Shown: positions 33,930 to 45,089 of the stretch, piece by piece
Numbering within the stretch: position 1 is the first letter of the stretch
Layout: the number at the start of each line of letters is the position of its first letter
The notes under the pieces: model-generated
Database searches by the model: none
Seen by the model: only the letters and a program-made list of their open reading frames with translations
What the model was told of the DNA's origin: nothing
Made by a program: the position numbers and the translations under genes
Assembly: GCA_963978905.1 (NCBI GenBank)
Contig: OZ022258.1
Location: 33,541,282 to 33,605,281 of the forward strand
DNA: 64,000 bases
Reading direction: 5' to 3'
Source: Trichostrongylus colubriformis
Lineage: Eukaryota > Nematoda > Chromadorea > Rhabditida > Trichostrongylidae

Positions 33930-35085
33930 CTGGGACGCTGAATTTTACAAGTTATATAGGGGGTACCAAGGGAACCCCAGCGGTGGTGGACCGAAAGTGA
34001 TAGCAGCTGATAGGGGCTGATAAGAAGCCTCGGAAGGCAAATGTCACCAAATCCGTTTCGCCTTTCGCATTGGCCCCGGAGCATTCATACTCATAGATGT
34101 TGTGCGGGGTGGGATGGGGACATTAATGGTGGGTGACCCGCATTGATATCGCTTGATAAGATTCGATAAGTAGCGTAAAAAGGCTAGAGTCGTCAAATAC
34201 GTTTCCCTTTTCGCATTGGTCTCGGAGCGTTCATACTCACAGATGTTTTGCGGGGTAAGACGGGGACATTAATGGTGGGTGACCCGCATTGATATCGCTT
34301 GATAAGATTCGATAAGTAGCGTAAAAAGGCTAGAGTCGTCAAATCCGTTTCCCTTTTCGCATTGGTCCCGGAGCGTTCATACTCACAGGTGTTGTGCGAG
34401 GTGAAGCGGGGACATTAATGGTGGGTGATCCAGCTTGATAACTGTTGATAAGATTTGATAAGGAGCGTAAAAAGGCTAGAGTCGTCGAATCCGTTTCGCT
34501 TTTCGCATTGGTCCCGGAGCGTTCATACTCACAGGCGTTTTGCGGGGTAGGACGGGGACATTGATGGTGGGTGACCCGCAATGATAACTGTTGATACGAT
34601 TTGATAAGGAGCGTAAAAAGGCTAGAGTCGTCAAATCCGTTTCGCTTTTCGCATTGGTCCCGGAGCGTTCATACTCGCAGGTGTTTTGCGGGGTAGGACG
34701 GGGACATTGATGGTGGGTGACCCGCATTGATAACTGTTGATAAGATTCGATGAGGAGCATGAGAAGGCGAATGTCGTCAGATTCGTTTCGCCTTTCGCGT
34801 TGAATCCAAGAGCGCTGACACTCACGGGTGTCTAGCAGAGTGGGACGGGGACATCAATAGTGGGTGATCCAAGCTGATAATGGTTTATAAGATTCGATTA
34901 GGAGCGTGAGAAGGAAAATGTCACCGAGGCCGGTACGCTTTGTCAGCTAACTGTGGGATGTTCACATTCGTAGATATTGTAGGGTGCAGGGACCTCAACA
35001 GTACTGTTGGGTACAAGGGCCTCAGTGATAATCGCTTACGGTGGCTGATAAGAGCCGTTAGGAATCGGATGGGATGAAATTCTTT
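33930..35085 (-). repeat. 146-bp tandem array, eight units
   Basis: The marker CATTAATGGTGGGTGACCCG or its variants begins at 33,974, 34,121, 34,267, 34,413, 34,559, 34,705, 34,852 and about 34,993. The spacing is 146-147 bp for the central units. Other unit landmarks are GATAAGATTCGATAAG, AAAAAGGCTAGAGTCGTC and GCATTGGTCCCGGAGCGTTC. Outer units are the most diverged. Minus-strand frames of 60-95 codons are repeat translations. Confidence 0.9.
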
Positions 35086-35124
35086 ACATCGCATGATACT
35101 ACTAAACGACCGCTTCAGCAAAAG

Positions 35125-35544
35125 CGTCTGATGCTCACTGTCATTAGGTAAACATATTTTGTTTGTGTTCTGATATCACTGGCCGATGTATCGACCGCTG
35201 AATTGCCTAGCGTTCGAAAAAATGGTGCATTTCTCTTGATACTACGATCTACTTTGATAATCATGATACAATCTATATTTGTGACAGCAAAGCAAGCGTT
35301 TCACTCAGAATCATTTTCTAATTCGCTACTGGCAGCAACACTGGATATCGACCGCTAGACTATGTAAAATCTCAAGTAACGAAGCATTTCTACAAAAACT
35401 ATAAATATCGATAATCGGGATATGGATCTGCCATCATTGTGTAGGAATTAGATGCTCAGCAAGTGAACAAATTGTTACCACTCGATGCAATCAATACAAA
35501 ACTATCAATGTTCAAACTATCCAATTTCCCAATGATGACCTTAA
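35125..35544 (+). repeat. Dispersed repeat R, copy 2
   Basis: Aligns with copy 1 from GATGCTCA-TGTCA through TTCTGATATCACTGGCCGAT to CCCAATGATGACC. Interrupted or terminated at 35,545 by a small MITE. Confidence 0.72.
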
Positions 35545-35799
35545 CAAGTTGGCTCGCGCACACTACTTTGCACGATTCGTGTCGATGACATGCAAAATGG
35601 GTTCGATGCAAAGCGACTGAAGTATAAAATGCTCTTTTATAGCGCCATCTCTCTGCTTTTTTCCAAATAAATAGCTGCGCTGAAGGCAGAGGAAAAGAAA
35701 TTTCCACTCAACTCCATACACAACTGTGGTCGTGCCGATCAAACCCATTCTGCACAACATCGCCATGAATCGCGCGCAGTAGTGTGCGCCCGCCAGCTG
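35545..35799. mobile_element. Small palindromic MITE
   Basis: The left end GTTGGCTCGCGCACACTACT is mirrored at right (GGCGGGCGCACACTACTG on the opposite strand). The inverted repeats run about 60 bp, including ATTCGTG or ATTCATG and AATGGGTT-GAT. Solo ends of the same family are at 16,893 and 62,786. Confidence 0.72.
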
Positions 35800-36429
35800 G
35801 TCGTCAAAAACAGAGAACAAATTTACGGTGGGAACTTATGCTTCAACCTAATATTTTCCACTCACTTAGCAAACACTTTTTTGAAATGGTGGCACCGTAC
35901 TGCTTCATCTACCGTAATACAGTAATGTTGTGCAGAAGTATGAACAACACCTTCCCTCATGCGCATCTAATGCTTTCCACGCTTAATTATGCATCCGATT
36001 TCCATATCATTCAGTGTTACTAAGAGTATATACTGCATAAGTAATTGCCGCATACGATAGTAATCGGCTGTAGAAATGAGGATACTAGTCTTTATGGTAT
36101 AAGTTTGAGACCTATTAGTGCATTGAATTAGCAAAATCGAAAGGAAGACACGACACTATAAGCCTGACTCGTAACATTTGACCAGTGCGTTTGATTACCT
36201 ACAATCCGTAATATTTTATCAGCCCGGAGCAGTCCAATATTGAAAGTGAAAAAACTGTTGAGAATTGTTGATAGAATTGTTACGTCAATTTTGGTAAATA
36301 GCTGTCGGCGTCACCATAGTGTTGTATCGTACACCATGAACTTTAGGGGTAGACACGCTAGAATCAGGTCCCACACCAACTCTGTGGAGTATAGCATGGA
36401 TATCAAGGTTTCTTTGTTACGGATTCCCC
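35800..36429. other. No gene recognised
   Basis: AT-rich, short frames only, no paired repeats that I can see. Confidence 0.3.
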
Positions 36430-36728
36430 TTTCTGCCCTCATCTAATTCCTACACATTGATGGCAGATCCATATCCGGATTATCGAAGTTTTTCGTTTTC
36501 GTAAACACGCCTCACTATTTGGAATTTTGCATAGTCTAGCGATCGATACTCAGGGCTGCTGCCAGTACCGCATCATAAAATGCTTCCGAGTGAATCGCGT
36601 GCTTTGCTATCACAAATGTAGGTTGTATCATGATTATCAATGTAGATCGCAGTACCAAGAGAAATCACCATTTTCGAACGCTAGGCAGTTCGGCGGTCGA
36701 TACATCGGCCAGTGATATCAGAACATAC
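36430..36728 (-). repeat. Dispersed repeat R, copy 3, interrupted by RTE
   Basis: Reverse complement of copy 2 from the CCATCA-TGTGTAGGAATTAG block to GGCCAGTGATATCAGAAC. Copy 2 continues past this point, whereas here the sequence changes to the RTE tail at 36,729, so the LINE inserted inside R. Confidence 0.75.
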
Positions 36729-38731
36729 TTACTTGGATACTTGGATACTTGGATGCTCCTATCGGCTTGTCAGCGCGGAGCCCATCTTCCGCCACAGATC
36801 GCGGTCTCTCGCTGCAGATGGCCATGGTTTGGAGTCGCGTCTGAAACGGTAGAACAGTCTTGTGGTTTGTCGAATAGAGTCTGCCCAGCGTATCGGAGGT
36901 CTGCCCATCGGCCTCCTGACATCTCGCGGTCTCCAGTCGGTGACTGCTCGCGTCCATCGTCCGTCGGTTCTCCGTTGAATATGTCCGGCCCATTTGTGCT
37001 TGCTTCGGGCCATGTACTCGAGCGGGTCTGCCAGTCCTGATCTCTTGCGCATGTCCTCGCTGCTCAATCCTTCGTTCCTCTGCCGGTAAGTGGTGTATCC
37101 AAGCAGGTGTCTCTCCATGGCGCGGTGGGCGGTTCTGATGCGGCTCAGTGTCGTGCTAGTGTATGCCCACGTCTCCGATCCGTAGCACAGTGCCGGGAGT
37201 ACGCATGTGTTGAAGAGGGTGGCCTTCATCTCGCGGTCCCGTAGTGTGCTGAGCGCCTCCTTGATGTTATTGTACGCTGCCCAGCCGGCTCTCGTCCGTC
37301 TCGTCAGCTCCAAAGTCAGCGTGTTTTTGGCGTTGATGGCCCTACCAAGGTAGATGTACTCGGTCGCCTCCTCTATAGGTTTACCATTCAGCCTGATCGC
37401 TCCATGTGGTTCCGCCTCCGCTGCTGTTTCGTTTCGGATGTATTGCGTCTTCTTGATGTTGATGCGCAGGCCCGCCTTCTCGCTCTCCTTGTTTAACTGA
37501 TTCAACATCTTCTCCGCCTCGTCCATCGTTCTTGTGATCAGTACTATGTCGTCGGCAAAGCGTAGGTGTGTCAGCTTTTCACCGTCGATTGAGACCCCGT
37601 ACTGTTCCCAGTCTAGTTGTCGGAATATGATTTCGAGCGCGGCAGTGAATAGTATAGGAGATACGGTGTCGCCCTGCTTGACTCCGCGATGCACTGGAAT
37701 CTTCAATTCATTGGAGAATAGCTTGAGAAGCAGCCAGTTGTTGCTATAGCAGTCGGATAACGCGGCGAGGTATCCCTCCTCGATGTTCAGCTTCTCCAGA
37801 GCTCGTAGCAGGAATCCGTGGTCAAGTTGGTCAAACGACTTTTCGTAGTCGATGAAGGTGAGCACGAGCGGCAGCTTGTACTCTCGGCAGCGCTCCACAA
37901 GTTGGGATACCGTTTGAATGTGGTCTGCACAGCTGTATCCGCTCCGGAATCCCGCTTGCTCTCGTGGCTGTTCCTCCTCCAATCTCTTCTTCAATCTATT
38001 CAGCAGGACCTTGGAGTAGGTCTTGTAGAGTAAGCTGAGTAGAGCGATGGGACGCCAGTTGGACAGGAGTTCCCGCGGTCCCTTTTTCGGCAGCAAAATC
38101 AGCTTCGCTATTCTCCAGTCCTCCGGGATAGGTTTGCCGTCAAGATGCTCCGAAAAGATCCTCGCCAGCGCCCTGTGTAGGTTCGGTCCTCCTGCCTTGA
38201 GCAGCTCGGCGGTCACCCGGTCAAGTCCTGGTGCGCGGTTTGGCTGCATCTGAGAGATCGCATGACGCACTTCGGAGGCGAGCACTGCAGGCACATTTGC
38301 GGGGCGGTAGTCCTTTTTCGGTACTTGCAGGCGATCTTCGTAAAGCTTGGTATAGAAGTCAACGGCAACCTTCTCGATGCCAGGCCGGTTGGTCACGACG
38401 CCGTCATCGGTCCGCAGCGCCTCTATGATCACTCGCTCGGTCGTCAGGCTCCTCTTGGCAAGCTTAATGCTCCGCCTGTTTGATGCTGCTTCCTCCAGGA
38501 TGCGGTTGCGGTACTGCTTCAAGTCGTGTTCATAGCTGGCTCGGCATTGTCTGGAGATGATTACAAACTCCATGTGGCGTCTCGGGTCGAGCGCGAGCTC
38601 GGCACGTGTTCGCAGCAGCTCCCTTGTTCTCCTCGAGAGCCTCCGTTCTTCGTGGCTCTTTCCGGGTACTGTGGCAATGGAGGCCGCCACAGCCAGGGTG
38701 TTGAGTAGCTCCTCGTACGTCGAATTCGTAT
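36729..38731 (-). mobile_element. RTE-clade LINE, 5'-truncated, minus copy
   Basis: The 3' end carries TATCCAAG repeats (minus strand), typical of RTE short-repeat tails. The 5' end at about 38,731 lies within the region between endonuclease and reverse transcriptase, so the endonuclease is absent. It faces a second copy at 38,746-39,773 head to head. A 15-bp flank GATATCAGAACATAC (36,714-36,728) appears reverse-complemented between the two copies (38,732-38,746). Confidence 0.88.
36759..38690 (-). CDS. RTE reverse transcriptase (no endonuclease), open frame
   Basis: A 643-codon uninterrupted frame. Residues about 1-115 are a basic linker (LSRRTRELLRTRAEL). The reverse transcriptase spans about 130-400: LILLPKKGPRELLSNWRPIA near 197-216, an AGFRSGYSCADHI block near 246, the first catalytic Asp in TFIDYEKSFDQLD near 278-290, GVKQGDTVSPILF near 336, and the two-Asp box LRFADDIVLI near 376-385. 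The C-terminal RTE domain ends GRPPIRWADSIRQTTRLFYR. The frame stays open upstream of the first Met to about 38,727, so the annotated start is only the first ATG in a truncated body. Active-site residues are intact, which implies recent arrival, but without endonuclease and 5' sequence it cannot retrotranspose alone. It has no host function that I can infer. Confidence 0.9.
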   Translation of the reverse strand: MAASIATVPGKSHEERRLSRRTRELLRTRAELALDPRRHMEFVIISRQCRASYEHDLKQYRNRILEEAASNRRSIKLAKRSLTTERVIIEALRTDDGVVTNRPGIEKVAVDFYTKLYEDRLQVPKKDYRPANVPAVLASEVRHAISQMQPNRAPGLDRVTAELLKAGGPNLHRALARIFSEHLDGKPIPEDWRIAKLILLPKKGPRELLSNWRPIALLSLLYKTYSKVLLNRLKKRLEEEQPREQAGFRSGYSCADHIQTVSQLVERCREYKLPLVLTFIDYEKSFDQLDHGFLLRALEKLNIEEGYLAALSDCYSNNWLLLKLFSNELKIPVHRGVKQGDTVSPILFTAALEIIFRQLDWEQYGVSIDGEKLTHLRFADDIVLITRTMDEAEKMLNQLNKESEKAGLRINIKKTQYIRNETAAEAEPHGAIRLNGKPIEEATEYIYLGRAINAKNTLTLELTRRTRAGWAAYNNIKEALSTLRDREMKATLFNTCVLPALCYGSETWAYTSTTLSRIRTAHRAMERHLLGYTTYRQRNEGLSSEDMRKRSGLADPLEYMARSKHKWAGHIQRRTDGRWTRAVTDWRPRDVRRPMGRPPIRWADSIRQTTRLFYRFRRDSKPWPSAARDRDLWRKMGSALTSR

Positions 38732-38745
38732 GTATGTTCTGATAT

Positions 38746-39773
38746 CCGCGTTATCCGACTGCTATAGCAACAACTGGCTGCTTCTCAAGCTATTCTCCAA
38801 TGAATTGAAGATTCCAGTGCATCGCGGAGTCAAGCAGGGCGACACCGTATCTCCTATACTATTCACTGCCGCGCTCGAAATCATATTCCGACAACTAGAC
38901 TGGGAACAGTACGGGGTCTCAATCGACGGTGAAAAGCTGACACACCTACGCTTTGCCGACGACATAGTACTGATCACAAGAACGATGGACGAGGCGGAGA
39001 AGATGTTGAATCAGTTAAACAAGGAGAGCGAGAAGGCGGGCCTGCGCATCAACATCAAGAAGACGCAATACATCCGAAACGAAACAGCAGCGGAGGCGGA
39101 ACCACATGGAGCGATCAGGCTGAATGGTAAACCTATAGAGGAGGCGACCGAGTACATCTACCTTGGTAGGGCCATCAACGCCAAAAACACGCTGACTTTG
39201 GAGCTGACGAGACGGACGAGAGCCGGCTGGGCAGCGTACAATAACATCAAGGAGGCGCTCAGCACACTACGGGACCGCGAGATGAAGGCCACCCTCTTCA
39301 ACACATGCGTACTCCCGGCACTGTGCTACGGATCGGAGACGTGGGCATACACTAGCACGACACTGAGCCGCATCAGAACCGCCCACCGCGCCATGGAGAG
39401 ACACCTGCTTGGATACACCACTTACCGGCAGAGGAACGAAGGATTGAGCAGCGAGGACATGCGCAAGAGATCAGGACTGGCAGACCCGCTCGAGTACATG
39501 GCCCGAAGCAAGCACAAATGGGCCGGACATATTCAACGGAGAACCGACGGACGATGGACGCGAGCAGTCACCGACTGGAGACCGCGAGATGTCAGGAGGC
39601 CGATGGGCAGACCTCCGATACGCTGGGCAGACTCTATTCGACAAACCACAAGACTGTTCTACCGTTTCAGACGCGACTCCAAACCATGGCCATCTGCAGC
39701 GAGAGACCGCGATCTGTGGCGGAAGATGGGCTCCGCGCTGACAAGCCGATAGGAGCATCCAAGTATCCAAGTA
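38746..39773 (+). mobile_element. RTE-clade LINE, shorter 5'-truncated plus copy
   Basis: Starts CCGCGTTATCCGACTGC inside the reverse transcriptase and runs to the same TATCCAAG tail, which has one repeat fewer than the minus copy. Every stretch that I compared matches the minus copy base for base. The flank after the tail (GTATCTGCCC) does not match repeat R, so a simple insertion with target duplication does not explain the pair. Confidence 0.88.
38748..39752 (+). pseudogene. RTE reverse transcriptase C-terminal part
   Basis: The open frame from ALSDCYSNNWLLLKL to the normal stop is identical at protein level to the last 335 residues of the minus-strand product. It keeps LRFADDIVLI but lacks the first catalytic Asp (TFIDYEKSFD region) and all N-terminal motifs. 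An ATG at 38,730 in flanking sequence makes the frame look complete, but the first few codons (MYVLI) are not RTE. Confidence 0.87.
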
Positions 39774-42700
39774 GTATCTGCCCTCATGCTTCTCTATCAA
39801 TGCATTGCTGAGATCCAGCGAAAACCAATTGATACCTATCAATATTTTCCTTTCAATGCTCTGTTATGTGATCAATTTGAGCCCTCCTCATTCCCCTTAC
39901 CAGGACACACTTAGTCAGCAAATGTTGGAAATTTATTACGCAAAGATGATGGTGTGTCACCCCTCATAATCATTGGAAACATCAGCCTCTACCTCTTGCA
40001 GATAAAAAATTTGCTCGTCGAACTTATGAAAAACAAATTGAAAAAGTGCGGAGATACCAAAGACCTCATTATTCATTTTTGTCCCCAAAATTTCATCACA
40101 AGTACGACTTTTCAACAGATGTATTTTTAACTTTGGTCATCGGCACGCCGTTGTACATAATAGAGTGGAGGGTGATGCAATCGTCGTTAACAAGACCCTT
40201 TCAGGATGCGCCACGTACTCTGTTTCTTTGTGGGAATATGGCGATATCTATGGCAGTTTAGCGTATACTATGACTTGGGCCTAGACGACGTACAAGCAGC
40301 TGCACCGATCCCACATTAACTTGATCCATTGATCATAAAGAGATGAAACGTTTTCTTAGATTTGGCTGCCATCTATCTGGGACTTGATCCTTCCACTGTG
40401 CGAAGTGGAAGCGTCACGACTTGTCGCTGCACCACCGCTCCCCACGCTCGCACCAAGCTGCAAAAGTGATATGCTATGAAATATGACGCACTCTATAGCA
40501 GTCAGCGAAACGATTAAGGTCCTATAGGGGTGTATTCCCCTTTCGAGCAATGATATCGCCCCGAACTTTCGCTCTGAACCTTGAGTGCCCTGCTGGGATG
40601 CTCACGGAGAGCATGATCGTCCACTCGTTGTGCATGATCCACACGCATTTGAAGTATTCACGCTTTCAGCATCAAGCAGAGATCTCGTCAATTAATAACT
40701 TCCAGAGCATCACGAATTTGGTCCTGTCATTTTTCGCTGCTTCTGCAAACTGCTGTATTGATCACTTTTAGTTCATACAATACGCGCCGTAAGTTTTCGA
40801 AAAAACGCGGAAAACTCGGTTTCTAACAATTCCCAAATTAGCCTCGAAAGCATCTGCATGCCACTGATACTACTTTTCGGATTCATGGAAGTATTACCTG
40901 GCTGCGCATCACTTCCAAACGACGCCATGAATTGCGGGAAGCAGTCGATATCATTACATTCTGCATTAAGAAAATCTGGCATCAAGTAGCCGATGTTGTT
41001 GACATTCACTTCTTAATTAGTCCGACATGATCATGAGGCTGCTCTTCGGTCCTTACTCACTGTGAATCGCGTCAATCTGATCATGACGCTGGGACGGACA
41101 TAAGTCACCTGTCAAACCCATTCGCTTTTTCATACAAGGCAGAACCCACCCCTATCAGAAACAGGCACATATGAATAAAGGCACGTGCCCACGCAGGAGA
41201 TTTTAGTCAGTGGTGGTTTTGTTGTGATTTCATTTTTTACAAAATTGTAATTTCATGAGGTCGGCCATGAAGAAAAAGCATTTACTTCCAATTTTTATGA
41301 CTCCTCTACTGTGATTTCATCGTGCCAGTTACAAGGATTTTCGAAAACATAGGAACAATGACGTTCTACCTTGGGTCAAAAGATAGTCCGGAATTGCTCA
41401 AGATCTGGGTTCTACTGCCTCGATCGAGCTCACCAGGGAGCAAGGGTAACGCAGGATTACGACGAGCCATTTGGGCAAATGAGTGACGAACGGAAAAAGT
41501 AATTTACTAGTCGAACTTTCTGATGATTCCAAGGAATTTGGGCGTAAATTCGCGCAGCTATACTGCAACCTTTTTAAATTCTATTGTCATCTGCACTATC
41601 TGAGAAATATATTGAAATGGACCCTTCGGAAGGTAAATTGAAGATTGAACAAATAAAATTATCTTGCGACTACCAGTATGGACATTTCTGATCTATCAGC
41701 GACCTTGTTAAGTAGACTTCTTTATTCAAACCCGGCCAGTTGAAAGCACCTCTCTATTTGACCTGAGTCCCATACTCATCATCTTCCTCAAAGGTTCAGT
41801 TCACCATCGTACTAGCGGAACAACGCCTCTCTCGGTCAATCGATATGATTTGAAGGAATGATACGGAAGGCGAAAGAGGAGTCCACTGATCACCGTCTTC
41901 TATCTGTACCTGCTAACTCATTCATTTGGTTTTACATTTCTTTTCTTTGAACTGTGAAGCAAAGTTTAAAAAGGCTTGCTCATGGTCCCTCATTCTGTCG
42001 GATCCCACACGGTAGTGCGATTCCATCACACTACATACCATGCGGGATCCGATTATCACAGTGCACTCTTCCGTTCGACGGTGTACTCTTCCGTAACCAC
42101 TGAATGGAAATCCCACTACCTAATTAAATTGAATTCACGGATTCCCAGGTAAACAGTTGTAGTAATCAGCACAATGTCCTGTAGTGCATCAGCACTGATA
42201 TTTCCTACTTTAGTTCATTGATTTTGTCCGCCTTGCTCAACTGGATTATGTGGGATCTCCACAGGTGACAATTTCATGCTTCTACTTTCCCGAACGCTAC
42301 CACCGGCGACGGCCTCTTTCCGCTAGACCCAGCTGCTGATTGTCAGCAAATTTCTGTTTCCTTTGTTATGGGGACAGATTGTGTCGAGCTGTGATCGATC
42401 ACAGAAAAGATCATGGTGAAATGAACTGCCGAGACGAAGGTGAAGTGTTAATGACATTCTGAAAGGAGGCTGTAGCTCTAAGCATGAGTAGATACGTGGG
42501 TCCGTGCCTGCCAGTGCACTGATGATGTCACATCCCGTGAGCTCTCTCGGAGCTAAGGTAGTGAACCCTATGAGAATTTTCTGCCATTGCTTTAATCATT
42601 CATTATTTTCTCCTAGTAAACTTGGACAGGCAATTAATGAAAACTTATTGTCGGATTAACTATGCAAATGTTTTTCATTTCTACATTCTCACAGCTGTTT

Positions 42701-43800
42701 TCGTGTAATGGATTAGTACAGCAATTTCCATTTCACGTTTAATTCAGCCTCATCTCCGTCCTTGCTCCCACAATCGGATCAACAACAAAAAACACCCTCA
42801 TATAAAAGGTACTTACCCCGCATGCTTCCCATATGTATATTACTCCTTGCGAGGTGAGTTGTACATAAATTGGCACTGGCTCCCCAGTTTGGAAACTGCA
42901 ATTTGTATAGCTCTAGACAGGCACTTCGTTGCGCTTCGTGAAAGCATGACCCTTTCAGCATCTCACGAACGAAGCATCGAACCCATGCGCTCTCCCACAT
43001 GTATTGTAAGTATTCCTATAGATTTTACCGATCCACAGAAAATCGTCCGTGAGACAGATGTGCTTATGAGCACTGAACCCTCATGTCAATCCAGCCTGAC
43101 GCCGGGACAGTGCAGACTGTACATCCGCCGATCGTAGCTTCGAGTTGCTTACCCAGACACGTACGGCATTTCCTATTTTGCTTACTGATTCTAAAAATCA
43201 GAAATGAGCGAAGAGTTTTACAGATACAGTGAATGGAAGGTAGCGATCAGCTTTCTGGAATGCTCACTTATTTAACTCATTCGAATTTTGTGGCCTTTAA
43301 ATTCTGTGTTCGACCAAATTTAGCTAACACCGCATACCGGATATGCTACTTATACAAAGGATGAGTATGCATGCAAGAAAATAGCCACGTGAGTATAAGT
43401 TCACCCCACACCCACCTCTCCACTCCAGGATTCTCATATAAGCTCTCCTCCGCCCCTTGCTCCGTCATCGGATGTCCATGGATGCGCCTCCTTTACACCC
43501 TCACACCCATCCCACCCTTTATTATTAAGCTCTGACTTCTATGAATGTCTTGTCTGTACCACGCTCTTAGGTAGCACCTGAGTAATGCATTCATCTCTAA
43601 CTCCATAAGGTCAAATGATGAATGTTATCAGCAGACCAGAGATTTCCTATCGGGGATTCTTCCTCGCATGCTGCACCTAGTTCACGCACCTTTTGGTTCA
43701 TCTGCGATATTTTGTTGAAAAAACAGGCCATGACAGAGGATCGAAGGCTCCTTAAAGACAACGAGAGGCGCACAATTTTGGTTCACGGTATGGTAATACG
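39774..43800. other. Low-repeat stretch, no gene confirmed
   Basis: No transposon termini or tandem repeats seen over 4 kb, unusual for this window, so host introns or intergenic DNA are likely. Open frames at 42,847-43,137 (plus) and 42,779-43,000 (minus) overlap and are unrecognised. RNA evidence would be needed to find exons here. Confidence 0.35.
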
Positions 43801-44220
43801 GTAAGTGGCAATTGCCGCAATGCACACACGGCACCTTGCCAAGACGTCAAAAGTGAATTCATTAGGTTTCAATTGTAATCACACTTTTTTCTTACGCTCG
43901 CTTATTCTTAACTTATTTGTATTTAATTATTTTACCTGTTCGTTGCTGTGCATTATTTCACTAAATTCCCATCAGGAACGAGTGAAATACACTCTACAAG
44001 ACAATAATTGACATCTTTACAGCGGACAACTCGGAAAGTCAGTGTGCTAATGCGAATGTGGTGCGAATACACACCACAGCGTCGCGCTTTTGAATCTGGG
44101 TTTTTCCACCGATTATCGCTTCTAACTTCGAATGTTCGTTACAAAATGATCACTTCTTTGCATCTTTCTCTTTCTTCGGACCCCTTCTGCTTCCTTCAAT
44201 CCGTGCCGCTAAAGCACGTT
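43801..44220 (+). repeat. Dispersed repeat, second copy
   Basis: The plus strand reads AGCGGACAACTCGGAAAGTC, CACCACAGCGTCGCGC, CTTCTTTGCA and TTCGGACCCCTTC in the same order as the minus strand at 29,831-30,170. A frame of 115 codons across it is a repeat translation. Confidence 0.65.
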
Positions 44221-45089
44221 ACGTGTCTTCGAATGAATAACCTTCAACACCCTTTCGCCATCGCTAAAACCACAAATCTTCAACTTCCCAGATGTGATCC
44301 TCAGCAGACAATAACCGTCTGTGCAGCTGCGATGTTAACTTGCAAACTGCAGTAAAATGAAGTCCTTCAGTAATCCACTGCGTCCACACATCAGAATTGA
44401 ATGCGATTTATGTGCTCTGCAATTATCGCACCCTCACACTCATAATCGTTCAACTTTGCTGCATATCTCTTAATTAATGACGTTGTGACATTTAAATTAT
44501 GCCTTCGACCGCTCAACCGTATAATCTATGCCCCTCGTTCTAGAAAGCGCGAGAGCTGTGGGGTTATCAAATGATGTCATCCCAATGAAATGTCAAGAAT
44601 TAATCACCACTCATTTAAAATGAGCAAACAACAGGGACTACCATCTCACAACGGATAACTATTCGAAATTTTTTTTTTGGTTGATGCAGTCTACTAGGAG
44701 CTCAGCTGTGAGCTCTAATAATACACGAAGGGCTTATGCTCGTAAATGAAAAGCAGAAAAACGTGGTGAAAGAAGTAATGGTCTGAGGCCTTTTTTTCAA
44801 CCACGCGATTTGCAGCCATCAACGGGCAGCTGCCTGGTGGATCCAGAGCCAAGCACCGTGTCTAGAACTTTTTGGGGTCGTGCTAACCATCCCTCACCCG
44901 AGCCCTCTAAAAGGAGCTGGCAATACGACTTTATGAGCTCTAAAATGATCGTGTATCATTGCTCTAAAATGATCGTGTATCATATCACATGAACCCACTA
45001 GCTTGTGTTGCTTCTGCAAAAATCATCATCGAACAGGAGGAAATGGAAAGAGGTAGAAAAGGTGACTGGTAAGTCATGCATCACCACGA
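44221..45089. other. No gene; short direct repeat
   Basis: The 20-base string CTCTAAAATGATCGTGTATC is present twice in tandem at about 44,938-44,984. Nothing else recognised. Confidence 0.4.

Noticed and set aside
34339..34825. Three overlapping minus frames with repeated HHQCPRPTPQN blocks
   Set aside because: Translations of the 146-bp tandem repeat.
37534..38483. Plus-strand frames inside the minus RTE
   Set aside because: Shadows of the reverse transcriptase reading frame.
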